A stretch of DNA of 64,000 bases. It comes from Candidatus Melainabacteria bacterium (lineage in GTDB: Bacteria > Cyanobacteriota > Vampirovibrionia > LMEP-6097). The notes below the pieces were generated by a model. The model was given only the letters and a program-made list of their open reading frames with translations, was not told the DNA's origin and did no database searches. Below, piece by piece: positions 39,825 to 48,480 of this stretch. The position numbers and the translations under genes were made by a program. Every line of letters starts with the position of its first letter. Position 1 is the stretch's first letter. The stretch covers positions 62,001-126,000 of the forward strand of contig DUDT01000004.1 in the NCBI GenBank assembly GCA_005110385.1. Reading direction: 5' to 3'.

Positions 39825-39847
39825 TCCCGCACGGACCGTCTGGTCAT
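39825..39847 (+). repeat. Right subterminal inverted repeat, upstream of the integrase start
   Basis: tcccgcacggaccgtctggtcat, inverted match to 28090-28112. Confidence 0.85.
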
Positions 39848-39907
39848 CGAAATTTTTCAAGTCTTAAAATTTAAAACCCTTTTCCTGAGTGGGTTTTAGC
39901 ATGGCGC

Positions 39908-39954
39908 CTGTTAACCGATCGGTCACTGGTTCGAATCCAGTCTTGGGAGCCATT
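39908..39954 (+). repeat. attR: tRNA-Asn 3'-end copy
   Basis: 47/47 identity to 28021-28067. Confidence 0.93.
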
Positions 39955-39961
39955 AAAAAAT

Positions 39962-39996
39962 AAAAAGCCTGCCCTTGTGGTGGGCTTTTTATTTTT
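39962..39996. terminator. Intrinsic terminator after attR; probable original tRNA-Asn terminator
   Basis: aaaaagcctgccc-ttgt-ggtgggctttttattttt. Confidence 0.7.
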
Positions 39997-40020
39997 AATT
40001 CCTAAAATGTATCCAACTAA

Positions 40021-40064
40021 GTGACCGATCGGTTAACGATACAACAAAAAATTCGATCGGTCAC
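40021..40064. repeat. Inverted repeat built from tRNA-Asn anticodon-arm sequence
   Basis: GTGACCGATCGGTTAAC (antisense to tRNA) and CGATCGGTCAC form an 11-bp perfect inverted repeat. Confidence 0.8.
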
Positions 40065-40099
40065 GAAATGCAGACTAGAAGACTAAGCTGCGATTGGGT

Positions 40100-40131
40100 T
40101 CACTGGTTCGAATCCAGTCTTGGGAGCCATT
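40100..40131 (+). repeat. Second tRNA-Asn 3'-end remnant
   Basis: tcactggttcgaatccagtcttgggagccatt, 32 nt identical to the tRNA 3' end, followed by another terminator-like hairpin. Confidence 0.9.
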
Positions 40132-40138
40132 AAAAACT

Positions 40139-40170
40139 AGCCCTGATCGAAAGATTGGGGCTTTTGTTTT
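40139..40170 (+). terminator. Terminator-like hairpin following second tRNA remnant
   Basis: agccc-tgatcgaaagattg-gggct followed by tttgtttt. Confidence 0.6.
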
Positions 40171-40402
40171 AGAGATTAAAATTTAGAGTTTACTGATTTA
40201 GTTTGCTACGCTTGCCTAGCGTAATACATCGTAGCTTGACCTGATTATCCTTTGCTATTGATAGAATTAATTTAGTAACCAATCGGCAAAATCATGGGTG
40301 ATTATAATAAAGAAACTTTAAACGTTCAATTTGCAAAAGAATTCTGGAAATACTTTTTTAATGAAATTCTTTGCATCAAAATATAAGAGGAAGCGAGTTA
40401 AT

Positions 40403-41122
40403 ATGAAAATAGAAATAGTAAGATCACTCACTGATAACTTTGAGTCTTTTGTTAATAAGACCGAAGATGAGGTGGAGTTCTGGTTAGCAAGAGACTTGCA
40501 GCATCTACTCGGCTATAGTAAATGGGATAATTTTCAAAATGTTATATCGAAAGCTAAAACAGCTTGTGAAGTTTCTGGAAATGATATAAATGACCATTTT
40601 GCTGACGTCGGGAAAATGGTTGATCTTGGCTCTGGAAGCAGTAGAGAACTCGATGATTTAATCCTTACTCGTTATGCTTGTTATCTAATAGCTCAAAATG
40701 GAGATCCCCGAAAAGAACAAATTGCTTTTGCGCAGACATACTTTGCGGTTCAGGCAAGAAAAGCTGAATTAATAGAACAAAGAATATTAGAGCATGAAAG
40801 GGTTCAAGCACGCGAAAAGCTTGCTAGTACAGAAAAAGAACTCTCAAGCATAATCTTTGAACAAACGGGTGGTAATCATAATTTCGCACTCATTCGTAGT
40901 AAAGGCGATCAAGCTTTTTTTACTAAGAGTACTCAAGCAATGAAAGATAAATGGCAAATCAAAAATAAGCCATTAGCTGATTTTATGCCGACTATCCTTC
41001 TAAAAGCAAAAGATTTCGCTACTGAAATCACTTCTTCTTGGGATTCTTATCCAGTCTTAGGAGCCATTTTAAACCGATTGAGAATACAAAACATACGAAA
41101 AAGCTTGCGTCTTGCGTGTTAA
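40403..41122 (+). pseudogene. DinD-like protein gene, C-terminally truncated at a tRNA-Asn remnant
   Basis: DinD-family sequence (FWLARDLQHLLGYSKWDNFQNVI...HFADVGKMVDLGSGSSRELDDLILTRYACYLIAQNGDPRKEQIAFAQTYFA) ends soon after AKDFATEIT, at a tRNA-like segment. Confidence 0.75.
41044..41070 (+). repeat. Degenerate tRNA-Asn 3'-end remnant inside the dinD-like frame
   Basis: attcttatccagtcttaggagccatttt vs ggttcgaatccagtcttgggagccatttt, about 4 mismatches over 29 nt. Confidence 0.75.
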
Positions 41123-41137
41123 ATTTATGATAGCTTT

Positions 41138-41743
41138 ATGACACTGGAAAATAAATTAAACATCACGAGTCAGGTTGAACTAGCTAAAGCCGAAGAAAAA
41201 ATTAGTAAGCAAAAAGCCAAGCAGCTATTTGACTCTGGCGATATTGACAAGGTGGAAGTTGGTACGTTTAAAGGACTTGCTTTTATTCATACTTATTTGT
41301 TCGGAGATATTTATGACTTTGCTGGCATAATTCGTGATGTAAATATCGCTAAGGGCAATTTCCGTTTTGCGCCACTAATCTATCTAAAAGCATCGTTAGA
41401 ACATATCGACGCCATGCCACAAGAGACTTTTGATCAGATTATCGAAAAATATGTGGAGATGAACGTTGCTCACCCTTTCCGCGAGGGTAACGGACGTGCC
41501 ACCCGCATTTGGCTAGACCTAATTCTCAAAAAAGAGTTGAAGCAGGTTATAGATTGGAATGTGGTGGATAAAGATGATTATCTTTCTGCTATGCAACGCA
41601 GTGTAGTAAAGGATTTGGAAATTAAAGCATTACTGAAAAATGCGCTGATCAATCAAATTAATGATCGAGCCCTGTTTATGAAGGGCATTGATGTTAGTTA
41701 TTACTACGAAGGTTATAGCGAATTTAAAACGGAGGAGTTGTAG
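41138..41743 (+). CDS. Fic-family protein (Fic/DOC adenylyltransferase)
   Basis: HPFREGNGRATRIWLDLIL Fic motif. Confidence 0.95.
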   Translation: MTLENKLNITSQVELAKAEEKISKQKAKQLFDSGDIDKVEVGTFKGLAFIHTYLFGDIYDFAGIIRDVNIAKGNFRFAPLIYLKASLEHIDAMPQETFDQIIEKYVEMNVAHPFREGNGRATRIWLDLILKKELKQVIDWNVVDKDDYLSAMQRSVVKDLEIKALLKNALINQINDRALFMKGIDVSYYYEGYSEFKTEEL

Positions 41744-41767
41744 TTATGGATAGTAAGTCAAGGTCAT

Positions 41768-41965
41768 TATAATCTTAAATATATGCGTAGTTTTGCAGGT
41801 ACATGGACAGATGTTGAATTTGTGCAGCGGGCTGTTGCACAATTGCCGTTTTGTACCCAATTAATTTCTGCCACCAGTGGTGTCAGTCTTGGACTTTCCC
41901 CAACCTTGATTATTCATTTTCTCACTAACAGATTTTCCTCTTGGACAAAGCCTGTCAAATTATAG
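41768..41965 (+). pseudogene. Fragment of YhcG/DUF1016-family PDDEXK nuclease gene
   Basis: NLKYMRSFAGTWTDVEFVQRAVAQLP matches the family N-terminal motif, then homology is lost. Confidence 0.6.
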
Positions 41966-41982
41966 GTTATGAAGATGCTAAC

Positions 41983-42387
41983 TCAAGCATCCTCAATAAC
42001 ACTATCCAAAGGATTAATCTCCAAATCAGACACCTCACTGAGAATAGTTTGTAATAAGCTAGTAATCCCAGTACTCTCTTCACTATTAAGCTCTGGGTAA
42101 TCTAATTCTATTTCATAATCAGTAGCAGAGTTTCTGATAATCGAAAACTCAATATCCATACCATCAGTTTCTTCTCCAGTGTAGAGACCGAATAAGATAT
42201 TAGGCTCTGAACCTTGCTCAATGATTAAAGAACCGCCATAAGCTGTTTCGATATCTAATCTCCCGTCTGTGTCAAGCTTCTCTGCTTCACTAAGGAACTT
42301 GGAAACTTGATCAAGGAAATTTGCGATGGAAATTTTATCCGGAGGTGATATCATTCCGCCCATTTTAACATGATGGTGAAAACACAA
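41983..42387 (-). CDS. Small acidic uncharacterised protein (start probably internal, MGGMISPP...)
   Basis: Coherent acidic ORF divergent from the SDR gene. Confidence 0.55.
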   Translation of the reverse strand: MCFHHHVKMGGMISPPDKISIANFLDQVSKFLSEAEKLDTDGRLDIETAYGGSLIIEQGSEPNILFGLYTGEETDGMDIEFSIIRNSATDYEIELDYPELNSEESTGITSLLQTILSEVSDLEINPLDSVIEDA

Positions 42388-42411
42388 TAGTCTGGTATAG
42401 TGATCTTTGTA

Positions 42412-43923
42412 ATGAAAAAAGTCTTAGTAACTGGAGCTAACGGCTATATCGGTCAAAGACTGGTAATGTCTCTTTTGGCTCAGGGCTATAAGGTCGTTTG
42501 CGTAGTTAGAGATCTTTCTCGCTTTGATACCAAGCGGCTTTTAAATTTTGATCCGAGTTCGTATATCCCAGATGATTATATAGCTCAGGAAAATAATTTA
42601 AGGGAAGACAATATTGAAGTTATTCAGGGTGATTTTTTAAATTTAGATTCTCTGAAAAATATTCCCCGAGATATTTCTATCGCTTATTATCTAATTCATT
42701 CCATGAGTAATAGTCAAGAAAGGGATTTTACTGAAATGGAAGCTCTATCGGTGAAGAATTTTATAGAAAGTACTAAAGATACTGATTTGGAACAGGTGAT
42801 TTACTTAGGTGGCATCGTTAATGATGAAAATCTTTCTCCGCATTTAAACTCAAGACTTAATGTAGAAGCTACTTTACGTAGCGGTAAATTTAATTTAACT
42901 GTACTCAGAGCTGCGATAATCATCGGTTCAGGCAGTGCCTCATTCGAGATCATCAGAGATCTTACCGAAAAACTACCTGTAATGCTCGCTCCTAAATGGC
43001 TGAGTGTTAAATGTGAGCCTATCGCGATTAAGAACGTTATTCAGTATCTTACTGGCGTTATTTTAAAGCCAGAAGCTTATAATAAAGTCTTTGATATAGG
43101 TGGCGGTGAAATACTCTCCTACAAAGAGATGCTCTTAGGCTATGCTAAAGTACGTAAACTGAAACGCTGGATTATTACTGTGCCAGTAATGACGCCGCGG
43201 CTTTCATCTTATTGGCTTTATTTAGTAACATCGACTAACTATTCTTTAGCTAAAGCTCTTGTAAGTAGCTTGCGTAATGAAGTTGTTTGTAAACATAAAG
43301 GTATCGAAAAAATAGTGCCATTGGAACTCTTTAACTATGAGGATTCTATTCTTAGAACTCTCTATAAAGTTTCCCGGGATGAAATTCCCTCAAGCTGGAA
43401 AGATGCTTGGAATCTGAAATCTACTAATATAAATTTTCATCTTGCAAATAAACAAGCAGTACCAGAGTTTGGAATTCTGTTTGATTTACGTAAAATGGAA
43501 TTTACGCGTAATGCTGAAGAGGTTAAAGCTAATGTCTGGCAGATTGGCGGTAATCGGGGCTGGTATTACATGAATTGGGTTTGGCAGATACGCGGTTATT
43601 TAGATAAATTCGTTGGCGGCGTAGGCTTAAGGCGTGGGCGTAGAGAGGATTTAGATCTTAAAGTCGGGGACTCTTTAGATTTTTGGCGGGTACTTTACGC
43701 AAATAAAGAAGAAGGGCATTTAATACTCTTTGCTGAAATGAAAATCCCTGGTGAGGCTTGGCTAGAGTTTAAAGTGACTGCTAATGGGACTGGAGGTACT
43801 TTAGAGCAGAAAGCTACTTTTAGGCCACATGGTTTATTTGGCATAATTTACTGGTATTCTTTAGTGCCAGTGCATGAACTGATATTTAAGGGTATGGCAA
43901 GGAATATAATAAAATATCATTAA
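42412..43923 (+). CDS. SDR-type NAD(P)-binding protein with C-terminal DUF2867-like domain
   Basis: VLVTGANGYIGQRLVMSLL; C-terminal GGVGLRRGRREDLDLKVGDSLDFWRVL...GEAWLEFKV. Confidence 0.88.
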   Translation: MKKVLVTGANGYIGQRLVMSLLAQGYKVVCVVRDLSRFDTKRLLNFDPSSYIPDDYIAQENNLREDNIEVIQGDFLNLDSLKNIPRDISIAYYLIHSMSNSQERDFTEMEALSVKNFIESTKDTDLEQVIYLGGIVNDENLSPHLNSRLNVEATLRSGKFNLTVLRAAIIIGSGSASFEIIRDLTEKLPVMLAPKWLSVKCEPIAIKNVIQYLTGVILKPEAYNKVFDIGGGEILSYKEMLLGYAKVRKLKRWIITVPVMTPRLSSYWLYLVTSTNYSLAKALVSSLRNEVVCKHKGIEKIVPLELFNYEDSILRTLYKVSRDEIPSSWKDAWNLKSTNINFHLANKQAVPEFGILFDLRKMEFTRNAEEVKANVWQIGGNRGWYYMNWVWQIRGYLDKFVGGVGLRRGRREDLDLKVGDSLDFWRVLYANKEEGHLILFAEMKIPGEAWLEFKVTANGTGGTLEQKATFRPHGLFGIIYWYSLVPVHELIFKGMARNIIKYH

Positions 43924-43953
43924 CCTTAGGAACTCTGCATTCCGTAACAGTCG

Positions 43954-46398
43954 TTAAAAATAGAACCAGTGTCTTAAGCTCGGTAAAAATACTATTAAAC
44001 TAAAGCTACTAATCACCACTAGTAAAACGATAATAAAAGCTTTATTCTCGAAGAAAGCCTCTGGGATTGATTTATGTGTCCAAGATTTATTAACTAAGGC
44101 TAAGAAAAAATTACCAATTAATAAAGTTCCGAAGCTTAAGAGGCGAATTTCGCCTTCTGGTTTTTTAGCTTGCACTGCTAGTAAATATACGCCTAGTACT
44201 AGTAATAGTACGGAAAAACCTTGTAAGACGCTGCTAATTAGCTTCTTGTAGTTTAAAATAGGCTCAGTAATTTTTCTAGGTGCTTTTCGCATAGAGTCTT
44301 TAGTCGCTGGTTCTGCTTCGAAAACTATAGAGCAAGTAGGATCAATAATTAATTCTAAAAAAGCTACGTGAATCGGAAAAAAAATAGTAGGTAAGTTACT
44401 GAAAATAACAGGTATTAAAGTCAAACCCGCTATAGGAATGTGTACGGCGACTATGTAAGACATAGCTTTTCTAAGATTTTCAAAAATCCTTCTCCCGAGC
44501 TTAATCGCTGAGACTATAGAAGAAAAATTATCATCTAATAATATTAAATCTGCTGATTCCCGTGCGACATTAGTTCCAGTGGCTCCCATGGCTATGCCGA
44601 CGTCACTTGATTTAAGTGCTGGAGCGTCATTGACGCCATCTCCAGTCATGGCGATGATTTCTTGGTTTTTTCTTAAGGCATTAATGATTCTCAGCTTTTG
44701 TTCAGGGATGACTCTTGAAAAAATACTGACATCTTTAATTCTTTCTTGAAGCTCTTCGTCACTGAGTTTTGCTAAATCATTTCCAGTAATAAATTTATCG
44801 GGATTTTTTAATCCTATCTCGGTAGCGATGTTTTGAGCTGTAATATGGTAATCACCAGTTATCATGATTATTTTTATTCCAGCACTATAGCAGTCTGCTA
44901 CTGCTTCTTTTACACCTGGTCGAATAGGATCGAAAAATCCAAGTAGACCGCAGAATTCAAAATCTATGTCATGTTGCTGATCTGGAGTGTATTCTAATGT
45001 TGATTTTGATTTAGCAACACCAAGTACTCTTAAGCCTCTAGAGGCAAGACCAGTGGCTACGACTGTTAGTTCTTCAATCTCATCAGTGCTTAGGTGACAT
45101 AAGTCGAAAATTGCTTCAGGTGAGCCTTTAGAATAAAAAGAAAATTCTTTTTTATCTTTGCTAGTCCAAGCTCTTGACATAGCTGATAGGTCTTTAGATA
45201 AAGGATACTCTTGTATTAATTTCCAGTCCTGATGTAAATGCTCAGAGTCTACTAAATTAGTAGAAATCATCTTCATTAAGGCTTTCTCCATGGGGTCGAA
45301 GGAATTTTCTTTACTCGCCAAAATAGCAAACTCTATTAAATGATGAAACTTCTCAGGTAAAGGCTCTTCAGTTATTTTATAAGATTCTCCTTGATGGAAT
45401 ACTTCACTGAGCTTCATCTTATTCTCTGTTATAGTTCCAGTTTTATCAGAACAGAGTACTGTAATTGAGCCAAGTGTCTCAATAGCAGCCATTTTTCGCG
45501 TTAGGACATTTTTCTGTGAAATGCGAAAAGCTCCTAGAGCCATAAAAATAGTTAAAACGGCTGGGATTTCCTCTGGTAGCATAGCTATCGCAAAAGTAAT
45601 GGAAGTCAGTAGACCTTTAAGTAGATCGTTCCTTAATGCAAAGCAGCCTATTATCACTAGGGATAAAACCCCAGCGATGATAAGCATTCTATTGACTAAT
45701 TTTGCAACTTCTAGCTGAAATCTTGAATCATTTTTGGTGATAGATTTCAGCGCACTGCCAATTTTACCTAACTCAGTGTTTTTACCAATAGCGATTATTT
45801 TTGTATAAGCCATTCCCTGAGTGATAAGCGTGCCATTGTAAACTGCAACTCCACCTTCTTCGCCCGGTCTGGTGATGGTAGATCCCTCTGCCCATGTGTT
45901 TTTTCTTACAGGTACAGATTCACCAGTGAGTGAAGATTCGTCGACCATTAGATTTGCGGTATCTAAGACTATGACGTCAGCAGCTACTTTATCCCCCTCG
46001 TTTAATATAAGGATGTCATCTATAACTAATTCACGACTCGGTATATATAATTCTTGAGAATCTCTTATGACAAGTGACTTAGGACTGCTTAAATCTTTAA
46101 GTGCGTTCAAGGTGCTTTCTGTTTTCCATGACTGGAACAGGGTAATACCTATGATTACGACTACAAAGACTGATAGTATAAGTGCTTGCTCGAGGTCGCC
46201 TAAAATTATATATAATATGCAACAAAGAGCCAGTAGTATAAACATTGGTTCTTTGATAACATCTAAGCTAATTGTGAAAAAATTTCTCGGGTTTGCTCCG
46301 CTAATTTCGTTTGGACCGTCTTTTTTTAATCGCTCTAGGGCTTCTTCTTGGCTAAGTCCTTTATAGTCAGTAGGATTGATGCTAGTGCTTTGTTTCAC
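43954..46398 (-). CDS. Cation-transporting P-type ATPase (P2-type)
   Basis: CSDKTGTITENKM, TGES, MTGDGVNDAPALKSSDVGIAMG. Confidence 0.95.
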   Translation of the reverse strand: MKQSTSINPTDYKGLSQEEALERLKKDGPNEISGANPRNFFTISLDVIKEPMFILLALCCILYIILGDLEQALILSVFVVVIIGITLFQSWKTESTLNALKDLSSPKSLVIRDSQELYIPSRELVIDDILILNEGDKVAADVIVLDTANLMVDESSLTGESVPVRKNTWAEGSTITRPGEEGGVAVYNGTLITQGMAYTKIIAIGKNTELGKIGSALKSITKNDSRFQLEVAKLVNRMLIIAGVLSLVIIGCFALRNDLLKGLLTSITFAIAMLPEEIPAVLTIFMALGAFRISQKNVLTRKMAAIETLGSITVLCSDKTGTITENKMKLSEVFHQGESYKITEEPLPEKFHHLIEFAILASKENSFDPMEKALMKMISTNLVDSEHLHQDWKLIQEYPLSKDLSAMSRAWTSKDKKEFSFYSKGSPEAIFDLCHLSTDEIEELTVVATGLASRGLRVLGVAKSKSTLEYTPDQQHDIDFEFCGLLGFFDPIRPGVKEAVADCYSAGIKIIMITGDYHITAQNIATEIGLKNPDKFITGNDLAKLSDEELQERIKDVSIFSRVIPEQKLRIINALRKNQEIIAMTGDGVNDAPALKSSDVGIAMGATGTNVARESADLILLDDNFSSIVSAIKLGRRIFENLRKAMSYIVAVHIPIAGLTLIPVIFSNLPTIFFPIHVAFLELIIDPTCSIVFEAEPATKDSMRKAPRKITEPILNYKKLISSVLQGFSVLLLVLGVYLLAVQAKKPEGEIRLLSFGTLLIGNFFLALVNKSWTHKSIPEAFFENKAFIIVLLVVISSFSLIVFLPSLRHWFYF

Positions 46399-46558
46399 AT
46401 ACTTAATCTTACTATCAAAATACCATTTTAATCTGCAAAAGCTTTTTCATATCCCTTACGCAGTCCTAATTTCAGGCTGCTTGGGACTGCTGCCGAACTC
46501 TAAGAAATTCTCCAGAATGGTATTATATTAAAGAAAAGAAAAATGCTGATCCTATCCT

Positions 46559-48400
46559 ATGACTAAAACTGAGATTAATACAGCTTCCCCGCTATATATT
46601 TTAAAAACAGTTTTTGGTTATTCTCAATTTAGGGATAAACAGGCTGAAATAGTCGATCATATTATTTCAGGGGGGGATGCTTTAATTTTAATGCCTACTG
46701 GTGGAGGGAAATCCCTCTGCTACCAAGTTCCAGCTCTATGTATGGCTGGCTTAACTATAGTTATTTCACCTCTTATCGCTCTTATGCAGGATCAAGTGGA
46801 TGCTTTAAAAGAGCTTGGTGTAAAAGCTGCATTATTAAATTCATCTTTAAATATGGAGCAGGCTTTTGCTGTAAAAGAACAGATGATAGATGGTGAACTT
46901 GATATAGTCTATGTTTCACCAGAACGCCTGAATACTGATGATTTTTTAGACTGTCTAAGTGACTGTGAGCTTTCTTTATTTGCTATAGATGAAGCTCACT
47001 GTGTTTCACAGTGGGGACACGATTTTCGTCCAGATTACACTGAACTTTCTAAGCTAAAGCAGAGATTCCCGGATGTTCCTAGAGTAGCTTTAACTGCTAC
47101 TGCTGATGAACGTACTCAGCGAGACATTATTAAGTATTTAAATTTAGAATCAGCTCGGATATTTATTTCTAGCTTTGATAGGAAAAATATTCGTTATAAA
47201 ATACAGCCGAAAAATAATGAGAAGAAGCAGTTGCTTGATTTTATTAAATCTGAACATCCTCATGATTCAGGTATAGTTTACTGTCTTTCTAGGGCGAAGG
47301 TGGATAAAACTGTAGAATGGCTTAATAAGCAGGGTTTTAACGCGTATCCTTATCACGCTGGTTTAGATGCTAGAAAACGTGAAAAGAATCAGTCTCGTTT
47401 TATTAAAGAAGAATCTGTGATAATGGTGGCTACCATTGCCTTTGGCATGGGGATAGATAAGCCAGATGTGAGGTTCGTCGCTCATTTAGATTTACCTAAA
47501 AGTATAGAAGCCTATTATCAAGAGACTGGACGCGCTGGTAGGGATGGTTTAGAAGCTAATGCTTTTATGGTCTATGGTGCTGAAGACATTGTTAAGCTCA
47601 GGCAGTTTATACAAGCATCTGCTGCCCCTAAAGAGCAAAAGATGATAGAGAATAAAAAACTTGAGGATTTAATAGGCTTTGTTGAAGCTTTACCTTGTAG
47701 AAGAAAGATTCTGCTTGAATATTTTGATGAAAAGCCGTCTTGGACTAGTTGTGGTAATTGTGATAATTGTTTAGAACCAGCTAAGGGATTTAATGGTACT
47801 GTAGCTATTCAGAAAGCACTTTCTTGTATCTATCGTACTCAGCAGCGTTTCGGTGTTCTGCATAATATAAATATTCTTCTAGGTAAAACCGATGAACGCA
47901 TTATGAAACTCAGGCATAATGAACTTAGTACCTTTGGTATTGGTGTGGAATATTCTGAATCGCAGTGGAAATCAATATTTCGTCAAATGGTAGCTTTAGG
48001 TTTAATTGATGTAGATATGGACTCTTACGGTATTTTGAAGCTTAATGAAGCTTCTAGTAAGGCTTTAAAAGGTGAGCAGGAGATCTTCTTAAGGGAAGAT
48101 ATTCTACCAGCTAAATCTAAAGAGAAATTAACTAAGCTTAAATCTAAATCTAAGTCTGGGGCAGGTGAATCTAAAGGTGATTTAGCTGTTGATGAACAGT
48201 TATTTAATAAGTTAAAGGCACTTAGATTAAGTTTAGCTAAAGAGCATAAACTAGCTCCTTATATGGTTTTCCATGATACGACATTAAAAGAAATGGCTGC
48301 AAGCAAGCCTCAAAACTTAGATGAAATGAGCAGTATCACTGGAGTTGGTCAAGCTAAGTTAAAGAAATATGGCGAAGCTTTTTTAGCTTTAACTAGTTAG
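46559..48400 (+). CDS. recQ: ATP-dependent DNA helicase RecQ
   Basis: [34 protein letters not shown] zinc Cys residues, HRDC domain. Confidence 0.96.
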   Translation: MTKTEINTASPLYILKTVFGYSQFRDKQAEIVDHIISGGDALILMPTGGGKSLCYQVPALCMAGLTIVISPLIALMQDQVDALKELGVKAALLNSSLNMEQAFAVKEQMIDGELDIVYVSPERLNTDDFLDCLSDCELSLFAIDEAHCVSQWGHDFRPDYTELSKLKQRFPDVPRVALTATADERTQRDIIKYLNLESARIFISSFDRKNIRYKIQPKNNEKKQLLDFIKSEHPHDSGIVYCLSRAKVDKTVEWLNKQGFNAYPYHAGLDARKREKNQSRFIKEESVIMVATIAFGMGIDKPDVRFVAHLDLPKSIEAYYQETGRAGRDGLEANAFMVYGAEDIVKLRQFIQASAAPKEQKMIENKKLEDLIGFVEALPCRRKILLEYFDEKPSWTSCGNCDNCLEPAKGFNGTVAIQKALSCIYRTQQRFGVLHNINILLGKTDERIMKLRHNELSTFGIGVEYSESQWKSIFRQMVALGLIDVDMDSYGILKLNEASSKALKGEQEIFLREDILPAKSKEKLTKLKSKSKSGAGESKGDLAVDEQLFNKLKALRLSLAKEHKLAPYMVFHDTTLKEMAASKPQNLDEMSSITGVGQAKLKKYGEAFLALTS

Positions 48401-48422
48401 GGGACTGCTAGCAGTCCTCTAA
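48397..48422. terminator. Near-perfect palindrome overlapping recQ stop codon
   Basis: TTAGGGGACTGCTAGCAGTCCTCTAA; central GGACTGCTAGCAGTCC is a perfect 16-nt palindrome. Confidence 0.7.
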
Positions 48423-48423
48423 C

Positions 48424-48480
48424 GGGCGCGTAGCCGAACGAATAAGTTCAACGCAGAAATTGGAGTTCCGCTACGCGCCC
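48424..48480. repeat. Hairpin-bounded intergenic element, type B
   Basis: GGGCGCGTAGC (48424-48434) pairs perfectly with GCTACGCGCCC (48470-48480); core aacgcagaaattggagtt matches 18891-18908 at 17/18. Confidence 0.75.

Larger units (their letters stand above)
28021..39954. mobile_element. Integrative genetic element in tRNA-Asn
   Basis: 47-bp perfect direct repeat of the tRNA 3' part at 28021-28067 and 39908-39954; integrases near both ends; 23-nt subterminal inverted repeats; primase-helicase and defence cargo. Confidence 0.93.

Noticed and set aside
28068-39907. Prophage
   Set aside because: No capsid, terminase, tail or lysis genes recognised; described as an integrative element instead.
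39908-39954. Apparent second tRNA-Asn gene
   Set aside because: Only the anticodon-loop to 3' end part is present; no 5' acceptor or D arm. It is an att repeat.
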